Source: Tupaia tana (taxonomy: Eukaryota; Chordata; Mammalia; Scandentia; Tupaiidae). Taken from it: a stretch of 64,000 bases of DNA. This document shows, piece after piece, positions 10,187-21,577 of the stretch. Within the stretch, counting starts at the first letter, position 1; every line of letters starts with the position of its first letter. Below the pieces are notes generated by a model. The model was given only the letters and a program-made list of their open reading frames with translations, was not told the origin of the DNA and did no database searches. A program made the position numbers and the translations under genes. Location of the stretch: assembly GCA_026018925.1 (NCBI GenBank), contig JAKSZU010000020.1, positions 43,742,068 through 43,806,067 on the forward strand, read 5' to 3'.

Positions 10187-13100
10187 ATACAATATATGAT
10201 TCTTTATGATAGGCTTTCTAATTAGAGATGTAATGTGCAAACTATAGTTTGGAAATGATATATGAGGAGTTCGCTAAAAGAAAGCAGATTTTAAATCTAG
10301 AGAATATTATAGGTCAGCTAACATGTAGCATGCGGTTAAACACTCAATGTATTTGTCTCTATAAAACCAAAAGCCCTATAATAGGTATGTACTTTTCAAA
10401 TGACATTTGAATAAAAACGTAAAAGGTGTCTACAAAATGAAGGACATTTCTGGACTTAGAAATCCTCTCAGGTTTGATAACAACATTTTTAGTCATCTAA
10501 ATTCATACCTATTATCACTTAAGTGAACCCGGCCACTGGATCTTACACAAATATTCAGATTTTTGTTTTTCTCATCATTCTGAAGGTTATCTCCCTGGTC
10601 GCTCTGAAAATCAGCTGACAACCATTTCCCATGATGCTTTAAGGGCTGTCAAACTGTCCATCAAGCTGTCACCTGACCAATCGTTCCCATGGTTCTTTTA
10701 GACTTCCAGTATGATAAATTGAAAGGCACTATTATCTGTCTGTTGTGAAGAGGAACTGTTCGGGCTTTGATAAGGTATCAGTACTCCCAGGTGAGAGGCG
10801 GCGGACAGCGCATCAAGGCAAACAACACGTGGACACACCGCACAGGGGCCCAGGGTTACCATCTGTTGTCATTATTTATTACTTTTCTTTGGGTTTAAGA
10901 TTCTGACTCATCCTTAGATAATTCGAGAACAGATACTGCACTTCCTAGCTTGCAAATAACAATTGCTGTTTTGTTCATCTTGGGAGAAGAATGTTAAAAT
11001 TGAAAATACATCTGTGCACTCACTGCTTCACGGCACACGTGCGTGCTGCCTTGTAACCAACGAGTTCTGTGTTCCTGATGAGGCCATCATGGATTCAAAA
11101 AAAGGATCTGAGAGTAAATACATTCTACTGTAACAAATAAATGAAGTTTGGGGACTAAATATAATAAAATTAATTACTTATATCTGAGAGGTGTAGTTAA
11201 TGTGTTTACAAGAAGTATACACTGGTTCTGGGGTTAGCATATATCCATTTCATTTACGAACTGATGATACGGTTATGAAGCTCAATATTTTATGAGAAAT
11301 ACATTTTGTGACATATTCATAGCTTTTTAAAAATTGCGCTGACTATACTAATGTAAGTTGTAAAAATTAAAGTTTTACATAAGAAGCATGAATGAAGTGA
11401 GAGATACTGTCTTCGACAGATCAAGGTTATAGCCAGCATTTGGTTAAGAAAAGCTGTTTGTAAAGGCAGCGGAGGATTGTGAGTTCAAAGCTCTGGAAAG
11501 AGATCTGTCTGGAAAGTGGGTATGTTTATGCGAAGTATAGAAGTAGCTTTACATTTAGGACTTAGCTCTTTGGATTTATATATCCAAATAAGAGTCAACA
11601 GGAATGTAGGTATTCGAGACTGAATTCTTGAATCCTTACTATGTGGACGTACAATTTAGTCTTACGAAGTTCCAAGACGTCTCATCTTGGTGAGCTGTCC
11701 TCTCCCATTCCTTCCCCTGCTACCCCTGTGACGTGTGCTCCCAGGCCTGCTCTGCGGCTCTGTGCCCGACATGCTGTCCTTTCACGAAAAGCTGGATTTA
11801 CCCTTCAGCAATTGCTCGAGGAAGCTAATGCTCTTATTTATTGTGTATTTTTTTTTTTCAGCAGAACACAAGTACTATAGTTTGTTGCTAACATCCCCAC
11901 CTTGTGTACAAATATTTTTTTGCATGCAGTTTCCTAACGTCATTAAGTGCTATGGTAATTTCATTACCTAGTAATGTAGCACTTCGACTACAGATGACAT
12001 TTAAATAATTTTGTAATTCAAAAATCTGAAAAAATAAACTGTGGTTTACTTTTAGTGCTTTGTAATTAATTAATCACCTAACACTTCTCTGTTGTCATAG
12101 GAGCAGCAAAAACTGTGCCAGACCCCTTAAGACTTGGGACTTTGTGAAAGTAATGTTTAAAACCATGCCTCGGGAATTTGGAGTAAAAAAGGAAGAGAAG
12201 GAACTAAAATTCCCAAAGATCCGTAATAACGCCAGTGGTCCAGGAAGCCAGTTCTTGTATTTGATTCACGAATCCCTAAACCCATCGTATTATTCAGCAA
12301 GGTTTCGAGGTCACTCCATGGGCTAATACTGAAAATGACGACTTACTTGAAAGTATCATTCTGGGCTCTTCTTAATGGCATTCTGAAGGGGTCAGTTCTT
12401 TTTCTACCAACTTCTGGCAAATCAGAGCTCCACAGTAAGTTTTATAACTTTCAGCAGTCCTTGGAGATCAGTGAAGTTAGGTAGGCTGGACTCCATTACT
12501 TTTCCAAAAAAATGTATCTTGGGGTTCAGTGAAGGAGGTCGTAGCTAGAGGAGAAAGGACCAGGATATTCAATAAACTCAGTGTGGGTCTTGAAAAAAAC
12601 AAGCAAATGTGTTCCGTTTTTCTTCCATTCACAACAAAAATTCCAACCCATTTCTAGAAAAAAAAATTGCATTTAGAGTTTTGTGTTACATCTTTCATGG
12701 TTTTCTTTCTTTTGTTAAGTGAACTAATTTTTAAACTGATTAGTGCACACAGTAGCCAAATAACTGTTACACACTGTTAAAAGTAGGGTTTTATTTGTAG
12801 GGTTTTATTATTTGTAGGGTTTTCCTATTTAAAGATAAAATTTGGTTATATGATAAAAACTTTAAAATGTTGCTAAAATACAAGACAAAATATAGCAACC
12901 TACATTGTGTGTGTGCGTATGTGTGTGCCTGTGGCTGTGACAGACTTAGGTATTGCAGGTGGAAGTTCACTTGACAGGCTTAGTAGCTCTTATTATATTG
13001 ACTAATGATTAGCTTAGTTTCCTTCTAGTCTTGATTCCTTAATAGAAACTTCTTAGTAATGGGTTAAGAAAATTTTGTAAAAGTAGGTAACTTTAAACAA

Positions 13101-13190
13101 ATTAATTTGGGAGTATCTGTACCACAATAATTTTTTCTGATCAATCTATCACAAAGGGTAGATTTCAGCTCCTCTCATTAAATCTTGTCA
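10187..13190. other. SINE-poor unique interval
   Basis: 3 kb without SINEs. It includes the putative regulatory block at 10560-10800 and a small GT run near 12906. A 60-residue ORF at 12144-12326 has no recognised relatives and is not called. Confidence 0.4.
10560..10800. promoter_or_regulatory. Candidate conserved regulatory block (TALE-type sites)
   Basis: In about 55 bases there are four TGACA/CTGTCA-type motifs: CTGACA near 10615, CTGTCA at 10646-10651, CTGTCC at 10654-10659 and CTGTCA at 10666-10671. A CACCTG overlaps the end and CCAAT follows. TGACAG/CTGTCA is the known core for MEIS/TGIF/PBX-type TALE homeodomains. Regulatory function is inference. Confidence 0.35.
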
Positions 13191-13454
13191 GGGACCAGCG
13201 GATGGCATAATGGTTATGTTGCTGGACCCCCATGTAGTGGACTATAGTTCGAGTCCTGGACCCAGCTGGTTAGAACTCAAGCTGGGTGCATGTGCATGTG
13301 CGCCTAAGATCCTGAGAGGAGAATGGAGAAGGGATTGCAGCGTGGCCATCCCTCCTAGGGGATGATTTCTCACTTTATGTCTCTCTCTCTGGTGAGCACA
13401 TGCACCCTAAAGCAAAAATCTCTCTGGAAAACAAAAACAAAAACAAAAAAAAAC
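13191..13454 (+). mobile_element. Long-form tRNA SINE (first of adjacent pair)
   Basis: GGGACCAGCGGATGG head to AGCAAAAATCTCTCTGG and an AAAAC-repeat tail. A second long-form copy begins about 10 bases further on. Confidence 0.9.
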
Positions 13455-13463
13455 AACTTCTGG

Positions 13464-13728
13464 GGACCAGCAGTTGGTGTAATGGCTATGTCACTGGACT
13501 CCCATGTAGTCAACTGCAGTTCAAGTCCTGAACCCCCGAACCCGGTGGCTTAATCTCACGCCAGGCGTGTGTGCGTGAGTGCCCAAGATCCTGAGAGGAG
13601 AATAGAGAAGGGATTGCGGCGTGGCCATCCCCCCTGGGAGTGATTTCTCGCTTTCTGTCTCTCTGTCTCTCTCTTTCTGGCAAGCACACGTGCCCTACAG
13701 CAAAAACCTCTCAAAAACAAAAACAAAA
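13464..13728 (+). mobile_element. Long-form tRNA SINE (second of adjacent pair)
   Basis: Complete. TSD AACTTCTGG at 13455-13463 and 13729-13737, so this copy inserted independently just after the tail of the first. Confidence 0.92.
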
Positions 13729-13849
13729 AACTTCTGGTCAAATATTTTAGCTAGTCACATGTGGGTGGGCTATTAAGAGGAGATGAATTTTCTCATATTT
13801 TTTTCAATTACATAATAATATTAATATTAATAGCAGTAGTATATTTATA

Positions 13850-14122
13850 GGGGCCAGCAGGTGGTGTAGTGGTTGGGGTGCTGGACTCTCACATGCCCGA
13901 CTGCAGTTTGAGTACTGGACCCAACTAATTGAAACTCACACTGGGCACATGTGCGTGCAAGCCCAAAATGCCCTGAGAGGAGACTGGAGGAGGGACTGCA
14001 GCGAGGCCAGACCCCGGTGGAGTGGTTTCTCACGTTCTCTCTCTCTCTGTGTCTCTGCTGAGCACATGCACCCTATAGCAAAAATCTCTCTCTGTCTCTC
14101 TCTCTCTCTGTCTCAAAAAAGG
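13850..14122 (+). mobile_element. Long-form tRNA SINE, older subtype
   Basis: The head reads GGGGCCAGCAGGTGGTGTAG like the short form, but a long-form body follows. TSD ATATTTAT just left of the start and at 14123-14130. The tail has a duplicated CTCTCTCTGTCTC tract. Confidence 0.9.
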
Positions 14123-14130
14123 ATATTTAT

Positions 14131-14673
14131 GGAATATGTCATGGTTCCAAAGCAGAAAAAATGATTTCTTTTGTGTCACCAGCAAGGCCCTGAGGTCGGC
14201 AGGGCAAGGCACCATGTTTCATAGACGAGTACCACAGGGGACTGCTCAGGTGTAAGAGAGCACAGGGCTTCTGATTCTTAGTTACGTTACGTCTTGTGCT
14301 CTCACCGCGCCTTGGCGTGGGCAGCTAGCACGGCACTTTCATAACGCAGACGTTGGGAAGAAAGGCTGATCTGCCACAAGTCTCACCCAGTTTTAGGAGA
14401 AGCCGAGTCACATGGGATTCTATTTTTAGTTAATAATATTTTGCATTCGTGTAACAACTGCTACAATATGGTTTTTCGGTACACTATATAGGAACTCTAG
14501 GCTGGAAAGGGCCTGGCCCATGCTGCTGAGCACAGGTGTTCACCACCTCACTCCTTATTTCCCTAGCTTTGAGTCAAACACAAAGTCATTGTGAAAGGCT
14601 GCTTCATGAACTCTGTCAGCAAGTGGAAAGGTACACACTTATTTGTGTGGCCCCAATATGTGGAATTTGTGTG
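14131..14673. other. Unassigned unique sequence
   Basis: No gene or named repeat recognised. Confidence 0.35.
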
Positions 14674-14684
14674 ATACCTACTGA

Positions 14685-14685
<1 letters not shown>

Positions 14686-14732
<47 letters not shown>

Positions 14733-14965
14733 GAATTTTCACTATAGGGCACATGCACTTGCCACAGACACAGAGAGAGGGAAAGTGAGAAATCACCTCG
14801 TGGGGGATGGGCCCACCACAATCCCCTCTCCTCCATTCTTTCAGGATTTGGGGCATGCCAGACACACACCAGGCATGAATTTCAAGCAGCCAAGTCCTGG
14901 ATATGAACTGCGGTCAGCCACATGGGAGTCCAGTGCCTTAACCACTATGACACCTGCTGGCCCCA
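14686..14965 (-). mobile_element. Long-form tRNA SINE with very long poly-A tail
   Basis: The tail is a T run of about 42. The body ends at CACCTGCTGGCCCC. TSD ATACCTACTKAT at 14674-14685 and 14966-14977. Confidence 0.93.
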
Positions 14966-15040
14966 ATACCTACTTATTTTTAAGACATAAAATAAAAATG
15001 TTCAAAATATATAAATTTTTATAAAGAATGATTTAATTCC

Positions 15041-15187
15041 ATCTATTATTATTGTTTTTTAAATTTGACCAGAGAGAGAGAGAGAGAAAGGGAAAGCAAG
15101 AAAGCAAGCTGCCAGGTCTGAGACTTGAACCACAGTCGGCCATGTGGGACTCTAGCGCCTTTAGCCACCATGCCACCCACTGGCCCC
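15041..15187 (-). mobile_element. Short-form tRNA SINE
   Basis: Reads TTTGACCAGAGAGAG to GCCACCCACTGGCCCC on the plus strand, the reverse complement of the short form. TSD not seen. Confidence 0.88.
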
Positions 15188-17950
15188 GTGTAATACTTAA
15201 TATTAATCAGTCATTTCAAGAGTTCTATGTTTAAAGTGATTGATCATTTATGATAGTTATGGGGGAAAACAAACTTGCAAAAGCTCCAGTATGGTTTCCC
15301 GTTACACCACATCTACTTATGTCAAACAATGTGACCAAACAGAATGTAAGTATATGTGAGACTGGGGTTCATTAAATTCTCCACCTGACTGACTACTCAT
15401 ATGGCTACAGTGCTGCAGCAGAAATTAAAAACAGTACTGCCACATTTTAATAAAGGTGATTTTTGAGACTGTAAAAACAGAATAAAATAATGCAGTTTTT
15501 GAAAAAAAACATTTTAATGTTTTAATTTGCACAAAACTGCTTGATGGAAATCACTTCACATTTTCTTTTTCCAAAAGATTCAGAGACAGAAGCAGATTTT
15601 CATAGGACACAATGCAGCTAGATGATCTGTTCGACAAATATTAGAACTTCTGTGCCTGAGACGTTAGGAAACGCTGCCTGGGAGAGGAACAAGTACACAG
15701 TGGAATTGGATCTAAACTAACTTTACTTCCCAAACTCAAAATCATAACTAGAAGTTCTTTACAGGAGCAACTCTGTGCAATGAAGGAGAGGCTGTCTAAT
15801 TTTTTTCATGTGTCAACCAAAAAAAAAATGAAGGGAGAAAATCATTCTCCTCTGTTGGCCTCCTGTGTAAAATTTCTTATCATTCCATCTAGTCATATCT
15901 TTCTGCGGTTTGAATTACCCTCTTTTCCTCAGACTGGTAAGGCAGTGAAAGGATGTTTGTTCTGCTAATTAACTTTATTACCCTGATAACTCCCTGCAGC
16001 CTTTGAGGAAAACAATTACCGTTACTCCTTTTCCCCCCCCACTGGCAAAAAAGAAAAAAAAAAAAAAAAGGAAAAGAAAAAAAAAAGACCATTAATTAGA
16101 AACGAGGCCCAGGTCCCTGCCATGTTATCCTGCCACGTTCCCAGGCCCTCGAGCAGGGTAGCATTACATTGTCAGTAGTAATTTAGCTCTCATCTGTCTC
16201 TGCTAATTATTGTCACATTCATCAAATTCATCAACAAAAGTGCTCTCAGAAGGATTGCATATTTGCAGTTAATACAGCATAAACTGGTATTACCCATCAC
16301 CACATTTGTGATGATGAGAGGGACACAACTTATTCATCCCTAATTAGAGCAAGCTGGGTAATTAATTATGCATTCCGCCTTATTACTTCTGAGTTCCCAG
16401 ATATTGTTTGTCTAAAAAGGGGGAGAAAGCAGGAGAGAGAAGCCTGAAAATGCAAAAAAAAAAAAAAAAAAAGAAAAAAAAAGGAAAAAAAAAGGGTGAT
16501 GTGTTTTGTCACATGCGCTATGCCATAATTCCCACCTGACAAACTAGCTGAATCAGTGGAAAATTGCGAGTTGTCAGCAGCAGAATAAACGGCGGTAATA
16601 GCTGATTAATGATCAGCACCTGGGACAGGTGCTGTATGGGACTGTAAACTTGGTTTGATTAACAGTCACTGGACGGATAAATATTAGTGACAGTCAACGG
16701 AGAGCAAGTTTGCTTGTTTTCTCCCCTGTTAACAAATCGCACGCATTAAAGTTATTGATATTTCTGTCTGAGACACTCTATTTTTTTGTAGTTATCTGGC
16801 AACACTGGCAGTGAGTTTTAATGGATTGTGTTTGTTGCTGTTCTGTTATTTTATTTCAGAACTAAAATTGTATTTTGACAAGATGACCTGTAGGGGTTTA
16901 AATTTACCAGGTGTGGAAGAAAAGACTAAAAAATAACAAGATTCACACTTAGTTTAATTTATGCTCACCTGCTAGTAATCTGTGTGTGTGTACACATACA
17001 CATACATACATATATTAATTATATCCATTTACATGTATGAATAACTATTAACGAATGTTCATGTTCAAAAACACAGATACGAACTTAGAATGTGTGATTT
17101 TGAATTCCACTTGCTTTTTGATTTTGAGTTGATTTTCTTCTTTCCTGAGTTGGACATTTTCCCTGAAAACTTTTGCAGTGGGAGTTCTCCCAGCCCCGTG
17201 TCTCAGTCTAGAATGAAGGGACCGTTTCCCTAAGGCAGTTATTCAAAACGGCCGCCAACCTGATTGCTTCTACTAAGCTGACCAGTTGGAAACAAGTTGG
17301 TCAGGAGGTGATTAATCTGTTTGAACTGACTGATGACTAACCAAGAGTCAAGGTGCAAGAGTAGTGTGACAGACGGGAAGAGCTTCGCGGTTCGCTTTAA
17401 TCTCGACTATCACGCGTCGTAGTAGAACAGCCCATCTGCCTTCACTGTGGTAGCCTTGGACGTCTGAACTGCAGGCAGAAAGGTTCAGAGTGCAGTTTGG
17501 AAATCCCAAATACTGGTCTCAAACTTTTTCCTAACTGGATATGAGATTAGATGAATGACTGACTCGGTCTGGTCTTTCAGTTTCCCAGTATAACATCGAG
17601 GGTCCTTCCAGCCTCTGTTGTAGGCTGACTGTGAAAGCTAAAGGAGGGAGCAGGTGTAAAACACCCTGGCAATGTGCCTGGTACAGGCAGGGTGAAGTAA
17701 GTACAGTTTAAGGATTACTAGCATGATCCTTTAAAATTTGAATAGTCAAATTACTTTCAGCTTATGTTTCTGCTTTGCTACCAATTAATTACCTTTTTTC
17801 TCCACAAACTCCAAAATAAAAAAAAATAAATAAAAAATACAATGCTCACTTACCCCAAATGAAAACAGAGAAAAGGTGAATGATGACCCGGGGTAGTAGA
17901 TATTTTAAGGTGCCACTCTAAATTATTCAGAAGCATTTCAGGGTCTCAAA
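15188..17950. other. SINE-free island with low-complexity tracts
   Basis: 2.8 kb free of the two main SINE forms. It contains the candidate enhancer at 16090-16850, A-rich tracts at about 16048-16086 and 16453-16494, and a small TG/CA/TA tract near 16982-17020. Confidence 0.5.
16090..16850. promoter_or_regulatory. Candidate conserved enhancer with homeodomain cores and E-box dyad
   Basis: Non-repetitive apart from an A-rich tract, with dense homeodomain cores: ATTAATTA at 16091, CTAATTAT at 16203, TAATTAGA at 16341, ATTAATTATGCAT at 16361 and TGATTAAT near 16603. A perfect inverted repeat, CAGCACCTG-GGA-CAGGTGCTG, spans 16614-16634 and presents two E-boxes. Such composition is typical of developmental enhancers in gene deserts. 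Conservation and function are inferred. Confidence 0.45.
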
Positions 17951-17962
17951 AGTTGGAACTGG

Positions 17963-18186
17963 GGGCCAGACAATGTATGCTATGTCTGCTCTGGAAGGCA
18001 GTCCCACACCGACTGGAGATCTCGCTGCCTGTGCCAGCCACGTGCCCACCGCGCAGGGCTGACTGACATGAGGGTGGTTTTCAGGGTCAAGATTCTGTTA
18101 GGGGTGCTGGTTCACTCTCTTTTTATCTCCTCTCTCTCTTGCTCATCAAATAAATATATAAATCAATTAATGAAAAGAATAAAAAC
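17963..18186 (+). mobile_element. Old SINE of a third type
   Basis: Flanked by TSD AGTTGGAAYTGG (17951-17962 and 18187-18198). It starts GGGCCAGACAATG, has a CT-rich stretch and ends CATCAAATAAATATATAAATC. The middle matches neither main form. The TSD and A-rich end make retroposition likely. Confidence 0.65.
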
Positions 18187-18198
18187 AGTTGGAATTGG

Positions 18199-18708
18199 TG
18201 GGGGTAGGGCAGAGCCTGAGAGAGGACAGCCTATTTCTTCCTCCCAAATCTCCCTGAGAATGTCTTCAGAAAGTTCTGGGGTAATGGTAGAGGCACAATC
18301 TGAGTATTTTTTATTTTTTTAAGCATGGTCTCATATTTGAGTGGAATTGAGATAATTAATAACCAAGTGTGAAAATGAAAACTAACAATAGAAGCAAAGT
18401 AAGTTCGTCTCAGTAACTCGTTCTGGTGATGGCTACCTAGCAAATGGAAATGATGAGTACTCTGAAAGGAGCAGCCATCACAGCCACGGTTTTCAAGAGA
18501 GCGTTGAGAACCATGAAAACGCCACATTTCCACGATACTGAGGCATAAGTGCCTGTCGGGTTATACTTAACTCATAATGGATCAATATCTAAAGCCAATT
18601 TTAAAAAAAGGCTCACAACGTTCAGTTGTATTGGTACTAATCCTAAGGACATTCTAGAAATAACTTTCATGAGGACTCCCCATAGTTTAAGATTTTTTTC
18701 TTTCTATA
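18199..18708. other. Unassigned unique sequence
   Basis: No gene or named repeat recognised. Confidence 0.3.
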
Positions 18709-18732
18709 GCATTTTTTTCTTAATTTTATTTA

Positions 18733-18857
18733 TGATTATTTTAAAATGTGCTATAGGGCATGTGTACTTACCAGAGAGAGACAGAGAGAGAAAGTGAGAA
18801 AGCAAGCCTTCAGGTCGGCCGTGTGGGAGTCTAGCACCTTAACCACCACAGCACCCG
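18733..18857 (-). mobile_element. Short-form SINE with long-form 3' end
   Basis: The plus strand reads GTGCTATAGGGCATGTG (complement of the long-form end), then the short-form CT-rich stretch joined directly to the head. TSD-like flanks share GCATTT and TAATTTATTTA, about 18709-18732 and 18857-18875. This is a second structural intermediate. Confidence 0.82.
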
Positions 18858-18875
18858 CATTTCTAATTTATTTAA

Positions 18876-20050
18876 AAATTTCAAAGCAAAAAGCGTCTTA
18901 CAATATGTCTAGGAAAAAATGCAGTGTTTAATAATAAATTATATTACCCTCATTTGGTAAACACCGACGCATTTCTAAGACATCAAGATGTCAGGGTTCA
19001 CCAGTTCTTTTGTTCATGGGGAGCCTCCTGTCCATGGGCAAGTTTAACAAATCCCTCGGGTGATTCTGATACTGCACAGCAGAAGTTTTATAACAGGATA
19101 AAACTAGAAATTTATGTAATGATTTAGTGAAAAAGGTAGAAATTGCTGCAGATTATAAAACTATTATTGTCAAATGAATGTCTAAAAACTTAAGCACGTC
19201 ACATGTGCAAGCTTTACAATGAGCTGAAGTTGTTACTTAACATATATGATTACAACATTTTTTTTGTTAGTTCATCTGAGAGGAAAAGATCTAATAATTT
19301 AAGAATAAATTTCTGAAATCACCCACTTGCTTCGTATTAGTCAGTAGAATTGCTGGGTCAATTGTCTTATGTATTGGGCAAAAGAAGTCCAGTGGTGGTA
19401 GCCAAAACAGCTCTGACTCACTGAGAAACAAGGCAGTGGCAGTACTGACCGGTGGTCATGGCCTGCCTCCAAGAGGAGATTCTTCTGCACAAATGGTGCC
19501 AGAGAGTAAGAAAAAATCATTTTTCCTGCCATTCGGCGCCTATAAACATGGACTAGAAATCGGTAACGGAACTTACTGTATGCCTGCTTCTTGCTGCACC
19601 GTGTTATGTGAGCTTGGCCCCTCGTCCTCGGTGCACATGAATGCCTGGTCACAGTAGGGCCCACTGGCCTCTCTCTCCCTCACTGCTGCTCCTGGTCAGA
19701 GAAGCCAGGAACCACAGGAAGTACAATGGAAACTGCCTGTTTGACCAGAGCACTGACATCCCAAGTGACGTCCCAGTTCCATCAGGGAGCCAGCTCACTC
19801 TGTAACGACTTCTATGTTTATGTTCAAGAATTCCTGGAGTCCTTTAATGTCTTAATTCAGTGCTTAATTATTTTAAAATTTCTGAATTGTACTTCATTAA
19901 GTTTGCTAAAAAAAAAAAAAAGTAATCTATCTCTGAGAATTTAAAGAGGAAAAGTTCCACTTGGCACATGGGATTTGGGGTGGGTCAGTAAGGAATGGCT
20001 GTCTTCACAGACTGACTTGACTCCAATAGAGTTTTCCAAGGTCTGGAGCA
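18876..20050. other. Unassigned unique sequence
   Basis: About 1.2 kb. ORFs of up to 107 codons (minus strand 19341-19664) have no recognisable similarity and no splice context, so they are not called. Confidence 0.35.
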
Positions 20051-20235
20051 AGGATGGGCAAGCTATGGCCAGTGGGGTAATCTGTCCCTCAGACAAATGA
20101 AAACAAAACAAAAACAAAAACAAAGAATGGTTTTTACATTTTTAAATAATTGCAACAAAGACTATATATCCCACAGAATCTAAAACATTTACAACTTGGT
20201 CCTTTCCAGAAAAAGTTTACTGATCTCTGCTCAAG
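20051..20235 (-). mobile_element. Ancient hAT-type DNA transposon remnant
   Basis: GGGCAAGCTATGGCCAGTGG and, at the other end, CCAGAAAAAGTTTACTGATC match a well-known mammalian non-autonomous hAT pattern (AGCAAACTATGGCC ... AGAAAAAGTTTG). An AAAAC run interrupts it. Confidence 0.55.
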
Positions 20236-20690
20236 AGTAGTGTTTTCGAATTTTAGAAACACCTGGGACATGCACGCGAGCCACTGAGACCTTGTTCAAA
20301 TGCAAGTTCCGACCCAGTGGGCCGACGTGCATTTCTCACGGGCTACCTAGTGCTGCCATGGCTGCCACAGCAGGCCACACTTTTTTTGTTTTGTTTTTAA
20401 AGATTTTCTTGCCATCAGGTATACGTGTTCCCTAGAGGGGGAGAGACACAGAGAGGGAAAAGTGAGAAGTCACCCCTGGAAGGGGATGACCACGCTGCAA
20501 TCCCTTCTCCTTCACTCTCCTCTCAGGATTTTGGGTACACACACACACACACACACACACAGCATGATTTTCAAGCTACTGAGTCTGGGACTTGAACTGC
20601 GGTCCACCATGTGGGAATCCAGCACCTTAACCACCATGCTACCTGCCAGTCCCCAGACCACAATTTGAGAAGCAAGGCACAGAGCATGAC
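20236..20690 (+). mobile_element. MER5-type remnant, split by a SINE
   Basis: 20236-20383 has ACACCTGGGACATG and TTGTTCAAATGCAAGTTCC. The element resumes after the SINE with GACCACAATTTGAGAAGCAAG, its expected other end. MER5 is an old eutherian hAT-Charlie relic. Confidence 0.6.
20384..20654 (-). mobile_element. Long-form tRNA SINE nested in MER5-type relic
   Basis: TSD RGRCCACAMTTT at 20372-20383 and 20655-20666. The body carries a CA-run expansion (about 20537-20561). Confidence 0.92.
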
Positions 20691-21315
20691 CCTCACCAAA
20701 GGCTCCAAAGCTTGATGTCAGCCTAACCTATAGCGGATCTTTCAGAAATGGACTCACATTACGTAAGTCCACAAAACAGATGTATACATTTAGAAATGTA
20801 CTAATCCAGGATATTCTGTTCCTGTAGACGTATCCAATATGTAGAATTAGAGCACAAGGTTATTCAATAAGAATGGAATTCTCCATCTTTTCTAGAGGGT
20901 CACAAGTTGCTGATGGTGATTTTTAAGTGGGGGATCTGAGCGGGAGCCATCTTTGAAGACACTTGTCACTCAGAGGATGTGGGTGACTTTGTGGTCACGT
21001 CTGAGCTTTGGCATTACCTCCTGAGACTTCCAAGGCCTTAGGGAGAGGGAAAAATAGTGACAGATGCCCTTCGCATAACCAATCACAACGTGTGAAAGCT
21101 GATTTCGGGCGGACATCCTGGGGTCCTGCTCCAGCCACAGCACATTGTGCTCACAGCAACTCCACTCTGCTTCCCCTTTACGTCACAGGGTGACTCCCCA
21201 GTCTTGGTTAGCTGTATTTTGCTATTGCAGGAAATTATGCCATGGTATTTTCAAGACTTTCCTGCAGGTTTCACTTTAAATATGTCATAACTATAAATCA
21301 CAAGAGCAGCATTAA
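20691..21315. other. Unassigned unique sequence
   Basis: No gene or named repeat recognised. Confidence 0.3.
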
Positions 21316-21328
21316 GAGGGAACTGGAC

Positions 21329-21577
21329 AGGGTCAGCAGGTGGTGTAGTGGTTAGGGTATTAGACTCCTACATGGCCGACTGTGGTTTGAGTCCCAGACC
21401 CAGAGGCTTGAGACTCATGTTGGGTGCCTGTGTGTGTGTGCCCCAAATGCCAAGAGGGTGGAGAAGGATTGCGGCATGGCTATCACCCCCAGGGAGTGAT
21501 TTCTTACTGTCTCTCTCTCTCTGTGTCTCTGGCAAGTACATGCACCCTACAGTAAAAATCTCTCTCAAAAAAAGAGA
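21329..21577 (+). mobile_element. Long-form tRNA SINE
   Basis: Starts AGGGTCAGCAGGTGG and ends AGTAAAAATCTCTCTC plus A run. TSD GAGRGAAYTGGAC at 21316-21328 and 21578-21590. Confidence 0.93.

Noticed and set aside
12144-12326. 60-residue lysine-rich ORF
   Set aside because: Ordinary composition for chance AT-rich DNA. No splice or promoter context and no recognised relatives.
14687-14728. Long T runs as pol III terminators
   Set aside because: They are the complement of SINE poly-A tails and are not at the end of an RNA gene.
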